From Gossypium raimondii (taxonomy: Eukaryota > Streptophyta > Magnoliopsida > Malvales > Malvaceae): DNA of 64,000 bases. The number at the start of each line of letters is the position of its first letter. Positions within the stretch are counted from its first letter, which is position 1. The DNA lies in contig NC_068575.1 in assembly GCF_025698545.1 (NCBI RefSeq), positions 54,693,980 through 54,757,979 of the forward strand. Reading direction: 5' to 3'. The notes beneath the pieces were generated by a model that saw nothing but the letters and a program-made list of their open reading frames with translations, ran no database searches and was not told the DNA's origin. Both the position numbers and the translations under genes were made by a program. Below are positions 37,393 through 50,154 of this stretch, in pieces.

Positions 37393-38400
37393 GCTCTCTG
37401 ATTCTTGTCTTCAAGGAGGGACAGGCAGAGAAACGGGAGGAAAAGGTATGCATACCAACAATGTCCCATAGGAAAAGATAAGAAACAAGAGATTGAAGAC
37501 GTATTCTGCCTTGCTGACGTTGTGTGTTCTGATTTGCCTTCCCTTCTAAAATGGGCCCCACCAATGTACCTTTTAGGTCAGTGAGAGACACCACAACCCT
37601 TTTACCACTTGGGCTGTATTCGGCTTCACGTTACTGATGCCGTCTTCACCGTTTACTTTTAAAAGCATTTTAATATTTTTTAAAGTGTTTTTCTGAAATA
37701 AAATATTTATTTAGATATATAATTTTATATATTTGAAATAAATTTAAATATTACATAAAATATATTAAATTACAAATAAAAGTTAAAAATATCATTTTAT
37801 TTCCAAAAGTGCTTTTCATATTGTCGATGACTTTAAAATACTTTTAAAAATAATGAGAAATAAAACCTTAAAAATATTAAATAGATTGTTTTTCAAAAAA
37901 TTATTTTAAAATTCAAATGTAAACTTTTGTATTTGAAAAACACTCTTTTGAGTTGAAATCATATTTATAATTTAATATATCATCTAATATTTATATGGGA
38001 GATATATAATTATATTTTAATATATCAGATTATTAATAATTATTTACAATTTAAGTTGATTATATCATAAGACCAATGAATTCGAGTATGTATTTTTTAT
38101 TTAATAATATATATAATAAAAAAATTATTCTTGAGAACGTTTAAATAGAAAAGGACATTTTCAAATATTCTAGTAAAGGAATGCTAAATTAAACCCGAAA
38201 ACCGCTAGAAGCGTCCTTGGGGACATTCTACAGGAAGATTCTAGCATGATGAATCCACGCCAGCATTTTCTTGCCAAAAGCATTAGATTCTTCAAAACTT
38301 TGGCAAAGGCCCAATACGTGGGTTTACAATAGGAGTAAGGGTTGCGGATTTGTTTTCTCAATCAGGCCCAGAAGCCAATAACCAACCTTTTCCTCTCTTC
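37393..38400. other. Promoter side of the DUF4079-type gene, then AT-rich DNA
   Basis: The first 150 bp should hold the 5' untranslated region and promoter of the minus-strand gene. From 37640 to 38160 the sequence is very AT-rich with words such as 'cttttaaaagcatttt' and 'cccaaaagtgcttttc' type repeats, suggesting a worn MITE. No gene is seen. Confidence 0.35.
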
Positions 38401-38412
38401 ATTTTATATTTA

Positions 38413-39400
38413 GAGTCTGTTTGTTTAGATGTAAAATGTTTTACGGAAGATATTTCCTGTATTTTCCTATGGTTGTTTCATAGAAAATAGCTTAGTCAAC
38501 AGAAAATGACTTATAGGTCAACGTAAAATAAGTCATTTTTCCTGTAAAATAACTTACCCTTCAAAAAGCGTAACTCCTCTATAACTAATTTTTATTTTTA
38601 TATAAAAATTAATTTAAATCAAATTTAATATTATTATATTAATAATAATTTTTATTTTTATTTTTAAAATATTTAAAAATTAATATAAAATATTATATTT
38701 TCAATATTATTAAACATACATATTTAATTATTTATATTTACTCATATAATAAATTATTAATATAATTTACTATTTTAATAAATTATTTAGTATTTCAATT
38801 TTAAATAATATTCTTCACATGTTATTAAAAATATTCAATATTAATATTCTAATAATAAATATTTATTACAATTATAAGTATATTAATAATAAATATTTTG
38901 TAGTATAAATGTTAAAATAGGTAATAAGTCTAAGTACTCTTCACAAATTTGTAATTTAGTCTCTGTACTTTTATTTTCAAGAATTTAGTCTCTATTTTTT
39001 CAGATTTAAAATCAAGTCCAATTATTGACGTTGTTAAATTCTTTTGTCAATTTTGTTGATGTCACATTTTAAATAAAAATACTCGCTTGATAGTCATGTA
39101 ATTAAAAATAAAATGACCTGAATTTAACAAAATATTTTTAATATATGCAAAAAATGCAAAATATAAATGTATAGATATAAAATAAACTCAATTAAATAAT
39201 AAAAGATAAAAAAATCTCAATTGTATGTTTATTTAATTGAAAACAACTTTTATAAAATATTTTAGAAAATTTGTCAAACAATATAAAATATTTTACATAA
39301 ATTCATCTAAACACTATAAAATATTAATTTTTATAAAAATAAGTCATATTTTAAAATTATTTTCTAAAACTATTTTCAACAAAACAAATGTGCTTTTAAT
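38413..39400. mobile_element. Probable TIR element of about 1 kb
   Basis: The left side reads gtctgtttgtttagatgtaa, aatgttttacggaa; the right side inverted reads tttgttttgttgaaaatagt and, further in, gtttagatgaatttatgtaa, aatattttatatt. Both arms use the words 'gtttagatg' and 'aaaatgttttac' in mirrored order. The centre is AT-rich and contains an inner 'agtctctgtact' MITE-like block at about 38930-39010. Ends and target duplication are not resolved. Confidence 0.45.
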
Positions 39401-41070
39401 GGAAGTCCGCAGTGTAGTACTGTACAAAAAAACACCTACACCCATATATTTTCACCAGCCGCCTTCCCTTTGATCATTTTTAGATTTGAAGTAATTTATT
39501 TATATATATATTTTTAGGCTGAAAATAAATATGAGTTTTGGGTCCGCTAATTTCTAATGTGAAAAAGCCTATATCAATGAATGATGTTCATCTTTCCTAC
39601 TTGGTTCCTCTTACCGATTAAAATCTCAAATAACAGGAGCGGAGCGGTAAAAAGAGTTTTTATTTTTATAGGGTTTAATTATTAATTCAAGCTTAAATTT
39701 GATAATTTTTCTTATTTTAAAATTTTTAAAATTTGAACTTTGAATTTGACAATTATTTTGAATTTGATAATTTAGACAATTATTTTCATATTATGGCTTT
39801 AACTATTTTTTCTATCTAAGCTAATCCTTAAATTTGGTAATTATTTCCACATTGAAGCATAAACTTTAGAGATTTCAAGAATTAACTTAGACAAAAAAAA
39901 GGTCAAACTTCAACATGGGAACAATTACTAAATTCAAGACCTAACTTGAATAAAAAAATTGTAAACCGCAATGTAAAAAAATTATCAAGTTTAAACCCAA
40001 AAAATAATTTAATCTTTTTTATATCCTTTGTAAAAACATATTCAATTAAGTATTTAGACATTAAAATAATTAATTAAGTCTTTTAACTAATAATATTCTA
40101 TTGAATTAGTCATCATGATGCTAATATGGCAATCCACATCATCAAAAATAAGAAATTCAAAACATATATATTTAAAAATTAAGTCTAAAATGAATTTAAA
40201 CAAATGAATGTCAAAGTTCATTTGAACCGGACATACATTTATCGAGATTCATTCTAGATTGATTTTTTAATTTATAAAGCATTTTAAAATTCCTAAAATA
40301 TTTAAAATATATTTAAAATTGTTAAATTATAAAAATAATAAATTTTCATTTGTCACATCAGCATCATGATAGATGACTCATTATCGTTAATGACTACATC
40401 AACACAATAACAATGAACAATGAAAACAAATCGTCAAAAGCGTAATTGATACATTTTAATCACTAATTTCACATTTTGTAGGAGTATTGTTTTTCACATG
40501 TTTTAGTGTAGGAGTTAGCAATAAACTAATTTAATTGGTAATATTTAATCACTCTCATGACTTACTTTTAGCAAGGAGAATGAAAAATTTTGGCTTATTT
40601 TGAAGAGATATTATTTTTACTAGAATTATTACAATCTTTCTAATTTCAAGTTTAAATATGTACTAACTATTCTTTATTTTATGTCTAACTGTTGTAATAC
40701 ATACGTAATAAATAAACTTTTTCGTCATGTTGTTATATTAGTAGGGAAACGAATTAATTAAATACGATATTTTTTGGGTAATTTTTTTAGGTTAAGGAGC
40801 TGTTTTTAATCCTTAAAACACCAACTCAGTTTCCCCAATTTGGTTGCATCGAAATTTCAATACAAAATATGTTCTGGAAAGAAAATGGTTACCGACCATG
40901 TCATGTATTGATGGGGGCGCCGTGATAGATATTATTTTGTCTCAAATCTAGTTAATTGGTGGATCCATCCATGATATTATTGTAAGGCAAAGTTTGTAGC
41001 CACAACCATCTGAAATCTCAAAATTTCCCAATCTCCTCATATTTCACTTTCAGCATTACAATATCTCACA
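39401..41070. other. AT-rich intergenic DNA
   Basis: No gene is visible. Alternating 'gaatttgataatt' words from 39680 to 39990 occur on both strands, suggesting another inverted-repeat element, but the ends are unclear. The part closest to 41070 should be the 3' flank of the small reading frame, if that is a gene. Confidence 0.3.
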
Positions 41071-41355
41071 TCACATATACCCTCCTCTACCAGGAACAAT
41101 AACAGGGTAGGAGGAAACTGGAAAACAGGGTGTTGTGGGATCAAAAGTAAAGCTGAACCCATCAAACCCATGAGTGGACTGCATGAAATAGGGATGAGGT
41201 GGGAAAAGAGCCAAGCAACCTATGGACGGGGATCCATCGATATGTAACGACTGCTCACTGCTCCATCTTACGTCACATGTTTCACAGATTTCAGTCCAGA
41301 GGTTGTGGGATCCTTTGAATTCCCATACTCGTCTCCTCAACCCCTTCATTTTCAT
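41071..41355 (-). CDS. Possible small protein or last exon, 94 residues, unknown
   Basis: The frame runs from ATG at 41355 (MKMKGLRRRVWEF) to a stop at 41071. I do not recognise it. It is less AT-rich than its surroundings and uses ordinary plant codons. Residues 1-13 are basic. It then has three cysteines in ICETC and further on IGC, several Trp, and an aromatic/proline-rich end (GFSFTFDPTTPCFP, in part). Just upstream is a T-rich tract followed by GGTCAG, which resembles a 3' splice site, so this may be the last exon of a longer gene whose other exons I cannot find. It could also be a chance frame. No neighbouring gene suggests a role. Confidence 0.35.
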   Translation of the reverse strand: MKMKGLRRRVWEFKGSHNLWTEICETCDVRWSSEQSLHIDGSPSIGCLALFPPHPYFMQSTHGFDGFSFTFDPTTPCFPVSSYPVIVPGRGGYM

Positions 41356-43919
41356 CGTTTTGCTGACCAAAAAAAAAAAAAAGAGTTATTGTGAAGCCTA
41401 GTATTCTACATTTTAAGAGTCAGCAAAATACAGGCATGTTAACTCAAACTAGTGATGCTCGTTTAAGGAGAACTTGGATATTTTTTAGCCTCATATTAAA
41501 ATTAAAATAATATTATTTTCATAAATAATTGTATCAACTGATTTTTGTGGAGGATTTAACAAAAAAGAATAATGTATCTTTTTATTTAAATTATAGATAA
41601 ATATTTATACTTGACTCAACCGTTATCATTTTAGTCAAAATTATATTTAATTATTATTTATCACATAAATTCATCTAATAATAACCCCACATTGAAATAT
41701 AATCTTCATAATAATATTGTTGGTACTCTAAACTATTTTGTTTGAATAGTCTTCCAACAATACTTGGAACATTTAAATTGGGGAAAGGTTTTATCTGGCT
41801 ACTCAAAGATTTCATGGGATAATAAAATCCAACCATTTAAAGTGAAGGTAAGTTCTTATGTGCAGTTTTTTAGTGTCTTATTGACTCCTTGTTTTGTTAT
41901 TCTACCTCAATATTTTTAATTGTTATGTATAAATAAAAATCATAAAACTTATAACAATCTTATCTAGAAAGCTACAACTTTTAGATTAGTTATGAAAGGA
42001 TTCAATGTGTAACTTTTATTTTATGGGATTTTATGCATTAAATTTTGATTTGATTATCAAATTAACACCATTTTTATGTTGATATATTACATACATTGTG
42101 ATCAATAGAATCAAAATAAATAAAAAAATTCAAATTTCATATATAGATAATACGGTGGTGAAGAGATAAATCTTCGACCAACGGGAGGAAAATCAATTGA
42201 CAGTGAAGAGTGCAATTAGCCACTTTCTCTTTCCTATTGCTGCCATGCTCACATGTTGCAGTGAAACCCAAAATTTAAGCTATTTTCAAGAGAGAAGATT
42301 ATACGGATAAAAGAATTTCATTATTTCCTCATCTTTCTTCCAACTGTCATATGGAAATCCGATTTTAATGTTTGTTGTCAATTTGACGCAGAACACCATT
42401 TCTCTTCCCCCAAATTACCGCATAATCATAATTTTTAATTTCTTGATTGCAACCCATAAGATGAAAGATGGATATCTACTAATAACACAAAATCAGTCTG
42501 CAAATACAATTTGTATTAATTTGGTAATTAACTTAAAACTTGTATTACTTTTGACAATCACATTTACACTATTTTTAAGTTCAATTATTATATTTATCAT
42601 ATCAATTTTAAATAAATAATATTTCAAAATTTTATGTTTCCAAAAATATGAAAATAAAACGTTTCATTCTTAAAAAATTACAGTATTACCGCTTGGTAAG
42701 TTTTTCTACATGATTTAAATCACATCATTTAATTTGTTTTGGCCAATATTAAAAATATATTTAAGAAAAAATGGTATCTTCTATTTTCTGTTACTTATTC
42801 TTTTAATAATGTAAAATCAACTATCATACTTTTTTAAACATATTCAAATTTTTGTATATTCTATTTCCTATTATTCATTCTTTTAATAAACTAAATTAAA
42901 TCATCATAATTTTTACTTTCTTAAAGCAGTATATACAAAAAAAATCAACTTTTAAAACTCAATATTTAGACATGACTATAAATTATAACCACTTAAAATT
43001 AAAATTTATATTAATTTGTACACCATTTTTTCTATTTTCATCAAAGTTTGAAAATAATATGTTGGATTTATTTTATTATTTTTTGAATTTTAAATATTTT
43101 TTTCAAACCGGTTGAACTAACAAATGCTAGTTTAACTAATTTGACCACCAATCCAATTTAAAAATATTGATATTTGGGTCATTTTTCTTATATGTGCAAA
43201 CCAAAATCAAGTAAATCATTACTCAAGGTAAAGCATAAACTTCAAAAATTGATAAAACCCATTCAAGAATAAGAAAATGACATATTTATCAAGATTCTTC
43301 TAAAAGATAGAATAATCTATACTATAAATAAAATTCATGATTGTGTTGGTGTCAGGGTTAATCGAATACCAACTCGGTTAGGAAACAATTAATATATCAT
43401 TTTATTAAATGACTACTATTATTATTTTAATGGTCTTTTGTCTTTTCATACTTTTATATAGTTCTTAAATAAAATAACTAGAATTAACATGTCTAGGGAT
43501 TGAACCTGTGTTTAACGGTACTCGAGTTGGTTTAAAACACAGTCATTTTAACACACCTCTGTGTTAAAAAATATATTATTAATATTTAATTTTTTTTCAC
43601 TAACTTGACAACTTTTTGACATGCTATAAAAAATGACAATACCATGATAAATAATTTGAGTGCGGTTAATATTCTTAGTATAATGTATTTACATATTTCA
43701 ATTTTCTTTTGCTCACAAATTAAACTATTTTTTATTTTAATTTCGTACATATTGCATGTGTTTTCATTATTTATTGTATAGACATGTTAATTTTAGTTCT
43801 TTTATTTAAAAACTATATAAAAGAAAAAACTAAAATCTACCAAAATCGCTCCATACCCACTACCCACTATCCAAAAGAAAAAATCTACCCCGCCCCGCAT
43901 ACACTTTTCGGACAAAAAG
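41356..43919. other. Very AT-rich intergenic DNA
   Basis: No gene is recognised. A block at 43340-43560 containing 'gtgttggtgtcagggttaat' and 'tctagggattgaacctgtg' looks like a repeat of unknown type. The rest is low-complexity AT sequence. Confidence 0.3.
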
Positions 43920-44640
43920 ATCCGCTCCATTCAGAGCAGATCAATTAGGAATCCATGGGGCAGTTTGGGGTTTTCCATCCTTACATTTTTACACATTCTT
44001 CCAATTTCTCCTCCCTTGCAACTTCATTGATGGCGTCTCTCAAGCTAAGGCAATCATTAGGGGCATGTCCTATATCATTGTGATATAGACATTCTTTTGT
44101 GGATTCCTTTATCTAAAGGTTAGACCGCAAGAGTGACGGAGCTCCTAGTATCCCTCAATTTACACTAAGGATTTTTTTTTCTTGCGGGATGTATAAAGGG
44201 GTGTAATAATGAAAAGGAGCAGAAGATACTCCTTTCAAATGCTTCGGGTGACGATAATTACGAAACCCTACCATGGCTTTGTTTTTTCTTCATTGGGTGA
44301 AACAATTATTCGAATGCTCTCCTAAGTTGGTGTCATGCTTCTACTCCAGGAATTATCTTTGGTTGTGAATTATATTTCGTTCTTATTCGAGGTGTTCATT
44401 GTTTCTTCGAGTTTTTTCTCGAGCATACTCCGGGAGCCACCTTCCACTTCAAGTCCACTATATGTGGCTTCTATTCTCCTCATTTCAGTACTGTCAAGGG
44501 TATCACGACTTCCATTCTTTGATATCGCGATACCCCTATTCTAGGTGGTGTTTTCTTCATGTTCAGGCCATCATCGACTCCCTACAACACTCAACCCACT
44601 TGTTAGGCTCCCCAAAAACAAGACATTTTCACTTATTAAC
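43920..44640 (-). pseudogene. Decayed Ty3-gypsy gag relic
   Basis: On the minus strand, 44091 down to 44050 translates to CLYHNDIGHAPNDC, a C-x2-H-x4-H-x4-C zinc-knuckle-like motif, followed by LSLRDAINEVAREEKLEE. This layout (CxxHxxxGHxxxxCxxLxxxIE) is characteristic of gag proteins of many plant Ty3-gypsy elements. Stops and frame changes occur on both sides, so no intact protein is possible. I cannot trace LTRs or pol around it. The limits given are approximate. Confidence 0.55.
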
Positions 44641-45827
44641 TTAAAATCTAAAAATTACGAAAAACTATGCAAAAGGCACTATTTTGCTTGAGAATAAGCT
44701 CCACTAGAGTAAGGTTGTTTATGTTATTTCTCTCCCCTATTTGATTGTTGAAGGGATATTTAGAGGGAGAATGAGGTCAAGTATGGGTCTCACCTATTAT
44801 GTATAGATGTCATGATAGGGTGGTGGATGTCGACCAAGGGCATCATAGGATTCAACTTGAAAGGACAAAATGAAAGGAGCTGCTGGATGCGATGGATTGA
44901 TAGGTGTCATCACTCATCAGAGTCTTTCTAATACATCTTTTTAAGAAATATAGTGTTTGGCCAAGGGTGTGAGCCGGGCTTCTCTAGGGAAACAAAGATA
45001 ATGTTGTGTTGTCAAGCCTTTATGATAGTTTAGGTTGGAAAGACGCATCGTCAAATCATTGTAGTGTCAAGGGAATATGATATAATAAAGATATATGATG
45101 ATTTTTTATTTTGTTTATAAAATTAAGGAGAGTTATGTTATAAAAATACCAAATAACAATCCTATTAAGAAATACAAAATAGAATAGCAATTAAGAACGA
45201 ACCATGCCTAGTATTTCGTCAAATACAAAAAAGAGTTATATGTTTAATGAATCCAATCTTGCTTTTTGGCAAACCAAAGGCCACCAAAATAGCTAAAACA
45301 ATAGGGGATAAATTTAATATTTATGCATGTTTACTTTTATTCTTTTTTCCGTGGCCAAATCGTGTGGAGATGAGGCAAAGTAAGTAGTTAGACTGGAACT
45401 CCTTGTTAGGGCCGATGATAAGCATAATAAACAAACGCCAATTCGTATATTTTATCTTGGTTTGGTTGTCCCTCACAAAGTAGGGTGCATCCTAAGTGAA
45501 TTTGTGCTCAATCTCTAATTTTATCTCCTAATTCCTACAAATATACACTACTTAGTATTATTATCCTTTTCTTTCGAGTTTTTGACCCATCAAACATGCC
45601 AACAAGTAATTGTCTCTGGCCGAGAATTTTATTTACATAAATTCACCAATTTGGCCCTCTTAAATTCCCCAATCCGCCCATCCCTATTCCTCTCCGTTTT
45701 CTTAAATTTCGAATTTTCTCTTCTTTCGTTTTCCCGGAAAAAAACATGTTGTTTGTTATCTGCAAGATGAAAATTTACCCTTAAATTCCTCCTCCTTTAG
45801 GTTTCTCCCCATAGATTCTTGTAAACA
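44641..45827. other. Intergenic DNA upstream of the AAA-ATPase gene
   Basis: The left half may still be decayed retrotransposon. The right 300 bp, with CT-rich stretches at 45680-45735, is the likely promoter and 5' untranslated region of the plus-strand AAA-ATPase gene. No other gene is seen. Confidence 0.35.
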
Positions 45828-47273
45828 ATGACGATTCTTTATAATTTATTTTTCCTATTGTTTTCCTTGTTGGTAACTTGTATTTTGCTGTTCCTTCTTC
45901 GGGTTGTTTTGATAAAAACCGGATTGATTTATATCGTGAAGAAAAAATGGCGTTCCATTGAAGATTGTTTCCATGTCTACCAGTTCTTCAAAGTCCCAGA
46001 GTTCAATGAAGGCATGCAGAGAAACCAACTTTATCACAAGGTTTTGGTTTATCTGAATTCTCTCACTTTCATTGAAGATTCCGATTTCACGAATCTCTTC
46101 ACTGGCAAAAAACCAAATGAAATCGTCCTTCATCTCGACCCAAACCAAATAATCGAGGACGATTTTTTGGGTGCCAAGATTTCCTGGATTAACGAAGACA
46201 AAACTTTGGTGTTAAAGATTCGAAAAGCCGACAAACGAAGGGTTCTCCGGCCTTATCTCCAACACATCCACTCGGTTTCCGATGAATTCGATGACAAGAA
46301 ACGAGGATTGAAGCTTTACGTGAACGTCGTTGATCATCAGGGTGATCGAAAGGAACGGTGGAGATCCGTTCCTTTCACGCATCCTTCATCGTTTGAAACG
46401 ATAGCTATGGAATCGGACCTTAAAAACAAAGTCAAATCCGATCTCTATTCTTTCGCGAAAGCCAAACAGTATTATCATCGTCTGGGTCGCGTTTGGAAAC
46501 GGAGTTATCTCCTTTACGGTCCTTCAGGTACTGGGAAATCAAGCTTTATCGCAGCCATGGCTAATTTCTTGAGTTACGATGTGTACGACCTTGATTTGTC
46601 CAAAGTTTCTGATGATTCAGACCTTAAATTTCTCTTGTTACAAACAACCACCAAATCATTGGTCGTTATCGAGGATCTCGACCGGTATTTGTCAGAGAAA
46701 TCAACGGCCGTGAGTTTACCAGGAATTTTAAGTTTCATGGACGGGATTTTAAGCTCCAGCTGTGGCGAAGAAAGAATCATGGTCTTCACAATGAACAGAA
46801 AAGATCACGTTGACCCGGCTATTCTTAGACCGGGAAGGATTGATGTTCATATTCATTTTCCATTATGTAATTTCACGGCTTTTAAAACGCTGGCCAATAG
46901 TTACCTAGGCCTCAAGGATCATAAGCTGTTCCCGCAGGTAGAGGAGATTTTCCAAAAAGGGGCGAGTTTAAGCCCCGCTGAGATTGGAGAGTTAATGATC
47001 GCCAACCGGAATTCGCCGAGCCGGGCTTTGAAAACGGTCATCAACGCATTGCAGACGGACGGTGACGGGAGGGGGGCTTTAAATCTCGGACGAGGGTCGT
47101 GTGAGAATGGGTCGAGGAAACCGGTGGAGGAAATTGGCGAACCGAGCGGGGTTTTCTGTAAAGAAGGCGCAAATGCGGTTAAGGAGTTGAAAAAATTGTA
47201 CGGGTTTTTGAGGGTGAAAAGTTGTAGAAAATCTCAGTCCTTCGATCTTAATAGTCGCCAAAACGAGGGCTGA
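45828..47273 (+). CDS. BCS1-like AAA-ATPase, intronless, 481 residues
   Basis: The start ATG follows a short leader, and the frame runs unbroken to the stop at 47273. Residues 5-30 are a hydrophobic segment (a membrane anchor), residues about 35-120 match the plant AAA-ATPase-associated N-domain, and residues about 180-400 form the AAA module. Walker A is GPSGTGKS at 231-238, Walker B LVVIEDLD at 278-285, sensor-1 TMNRKDHVDPA at 321-331, and an LRPGRID arginine-finger motif at 333-339. The last 70 residues are variable and basic. Relatives of mitochondrial BCS1 in plants sit in the ER, mitochondrial or plasma membrane and are often stress-induced; substrates are mostly unknown. I recall At2g46620 as the closest Arabidopsis type, a near neighbour of TAC1. 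The lack of introns is usual for this family. Confidence 0.92.
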   Translation: MTILYNLFFLLFSLLVTCILLFLLRVVLIKTGLIYIVKKKWRSIEDCFHVYQFFKVPEFNEGMQRNQLYHKVLVYLNSLTFIEDSDFTNLFTGKKPNEIVLHLDPNQIIEDDFLGAKISWINEDKTLVLKIRKADKRRVLRPYLQHIHSVSDEFDDKKRGLKLYVNVVDHQGDRKERWRSVPFTHPSSFETIAMESDLKNKVKSDLYSFAKAKQYYHRLGRVWKRSYLLYGPSGTGKSSFIAAMANFLSYDVYDLDLSKVSDDSDLKFLLLQTTTKSLVVIEDLDRYLSEKSTAVSLPGILSFMDGILSSSCGEERIMVFTMNRKDHVDPAILRPGRIDVHIHFPLCNFTAFKTLANSYLGLKDHKLFPQVEEIFQKGASLSPAEIGELMIANRNSPSRALKTVINALQTDGDGRGALNLGRGSCENGSRKPVEEIGEPSGVFCKEGANAVKELKKLYGFLRVKSCRKSQSFDLNSRQNEG

Positions 47274-50150
47274 CCTTCACTTTTTCACTGTTGATTAGAA
47301 ACTTAGCCTTGTAGTTTAATTGATTTCAGCTACAAATTTTGTTACCGAATTGGAATCTAAGTCTCTTCAATTTTACTGCTTGCATTGTGTACATAAATAG
47401 CATTATATTCTTATACAATGATTCATTGGAATCTAATTCTGTTAATATATTTGATCCTTTGTTAAACATTGTTGCTGTAAACTGTTTATGTACTTTGGAA
47501 GGACTCAATGAAAGTCCACTTTTTGACCAATTTAGGGGTATGTATTGCTTGTTCAGGCTTTTTTTGTTTTGGGTTATTTGTATGTACAATCAACGATGAG
47601 TCGTCTGCAGAAATGGGTGAAAAAGATTTGGTGTGAGAAAGGGGACGTAGGACAGCCCTTTCGGAGTTGACCCAAGGCCTATCTTATTATTATTATTATT
47701 ATTATTAGTTTCTCTCTGTTTGGGTGTTTCCCCTGTTTTAGCGCAAACCTCCTAGTTTTGCTGCTGTATATGGCTACCCATTTTCTTAGCTTTTCTTCAC
47801 TCATTATCGGCCATGATGTGATTGAACTACCAATGCCTTTTTGGCCGGGTTTGTCTCTACTTCTCGCCCGAATCAGCACAAATGGCAAATATTATTTCAT
47901 GCCGATTAGTGAAATTTTCAAATCTTTATGAACCATAATTAGAAACTTCACCTTGATAATTAGATAAAACTTACCTATACCTAATTTACATTTACGAGCT
48001 GGCCCTAATTAAATTGTAAAGGAAAAGGATTTGGTCCATTCAAAATGTCAAACCTTCCTCGCTAAAATCTAGCATTCATTGTTGAAAAGCACATTGTTAA
48101 GATAAGAAAGTTGTTTGATTCCCACGTATTGATCATATACATCATCTTCTTAGAATAATTTCAGCAGGGTACCAATTGTAGCCTTTCTTTATCATTTCAC
48201 CGTCCACATTTTAAAAAAAATCCGTGTTTTGGATTCGGCAATTCCGCTTTGTAATTTCTTGTTTTTGTGCTATATATTAGGAAGAAGCCAGCTAATTATG
48301 TTAATTAGGGTGTTGGATGCAGAATTGCCGGTTGCTAAATCGTTGGAGCAGTGGAGGCTTGTACCAAACTGGCTAATCGTTTGAAAAATGCTAACTGCGT
48401 TTGCCACCCGAGTAATGTCCCCACTATATGTACCACGCAGCTGTTGCCTATGCCTTCCATCATTAATTTGCCTCAATAATGAGCATGCATACCCACGTTC
48501 AGTAGTAATTACACCATCACAAATCGTATTTCCAGCTCAACTACGCAGATAACTATATTATATGTATAGCTCAGTTGCTCGTATCATATAGTAGTATTTT
48601 TGCAACATCTTCTTTTTCCTTTTAAAGATGCATCTAAAATCTAAATTTTTTGGTTTAGTTGCTCTTTCCTATATATAACTAATTTATATGATGTTATAAC
48701 ACTTGGTAGCTGGGTTGGCCTTTGGGGTAGAACCAACAAACTCGTTATACATATACAAGGAAGCATATCAAATACAAGCAATAAGGAAATTTATATATGT
48801 ATATTTTTGGAGTTACTAAAAAAGCCATTAATTTCACTTGGGTTCTTCTATATAGTGATGTATAAATATTTGGTTCAATTCTTATATTTATTGCATGTTT
48901 TAAATTATTAGCTCCCCTAAATTGGTATAAACTATAAAGTAAAAATAAATGGAAATGTAATGTTATGTCAAGTGTTGAAAAAATAAATATAAAAAAATTG
49001 AGTGTTTATTTAAATTATAAAATCTATTTGGTATGAATATAATTAGATTTTTAATATATAATCTTAAATGGAATAGAATAGAATAAAATAAAAATAATAA
49101 AAATGATTCTATTTATCATTTTCACATTTTTTAAAAATAGTTCTATCCTATTTAAAAATTAAATTGTTAAAAATATTAATTTTTAATTGATTGGTCAATA
49201 TAAATTTAATTATCTTATTCCGTGTAGACTTGTACCTCAAAGATTTTTAGTAGCATTTCATACTCTCTCTTTTCGTTTCTTTTCCTCTTAAATTGCTTTG
49301 TATTTTCTTTCTCCAAAAAAAAAAGCAGTAAAGTTGCTTTGTATTTTTGTTGTATGGAATCATTGAAAATTAAACACACCATACAGATGGGCTGTTAGAT
49401 ATACCTTTTTTTTTTTTAAATATTCCTAGAAAAGAAGCAAAGTTTGCACATCCTAGATGTCTATAATAATAATATCACATTAAAAGATAAACTAAGTTGC
49501 AAAATAATACTTAATTTCATCAGTTGGAGTTTTTATTTTCTAAGTCAAGTTTTATTAATCAAAGTGAAACATACTCATAGTAACAAAAGCTAGGAAAGTA
49601 ACGGTCAACACACCTAAAAATCTCCTCCCATACAACCCGAGTCACAAAAAACACCTAAAGCAAATTGCAATCACCCTACATACATGATCAACAGCTCCAC
49701 GTCCACGATAAACTCAAATCCCTCAGTCGACAGAAACCCAAGTCAAATAGATATAGTTCTTTTAAAATAAAGCATTTGTCCAGAGTGAGGAAGCCGTGCA
49801 TCAACTACGACATCACAAGAACTCAATCTCAAGATTCCAATAAGACTTCTCAAACATCAGCATCTAATGATTCACAGGATGATAGACTGAATTCTTTTAA
49901 AAGTAAATTTCTTAACGTCTGCTTTAGATGAGTATGAACGGGCTGTTATTCTTGGCTAGAGAAGCCGATGGGTATGTAAGACAATAAACATACTATGAGA
50001 GTGCCGGAACCGATGTTTAAGTTAATGAAGGTGAAAGACCTTTTCGGAAAAGACTTCAAGCAGAGTAATAGTAGCTAGAGTTAAGTAAGGATGTCCTTGG
50101 AGTGGTATATACCTAGTTATTTATATCTCGGGCTCCTTGGTATCGTTAGA
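47274..50150. other. Intergenic DNA between the AAA-ATPase and the LTR element
   Basis: The first few hundred bases are the 3' flank of the AAA-ATPase gene. An (ATT)n run is at about 47686-47707. Short open frames at 48270-48476 (minus) and 49665-49931 (plus) have no recognisable domain. The stretch 49540-50150 is GC-richer and may be an older repeat, into which the LTR element jumped. Confidence 0.35.
47686..47707. repeat. (ATT)7 microsatellite
   Basis: A trinucleotide run 0.4 kb downstream of the AAA-ATPase stop codon. Confidence 0.9.
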
Positions 50151-50154
50151 CTAG

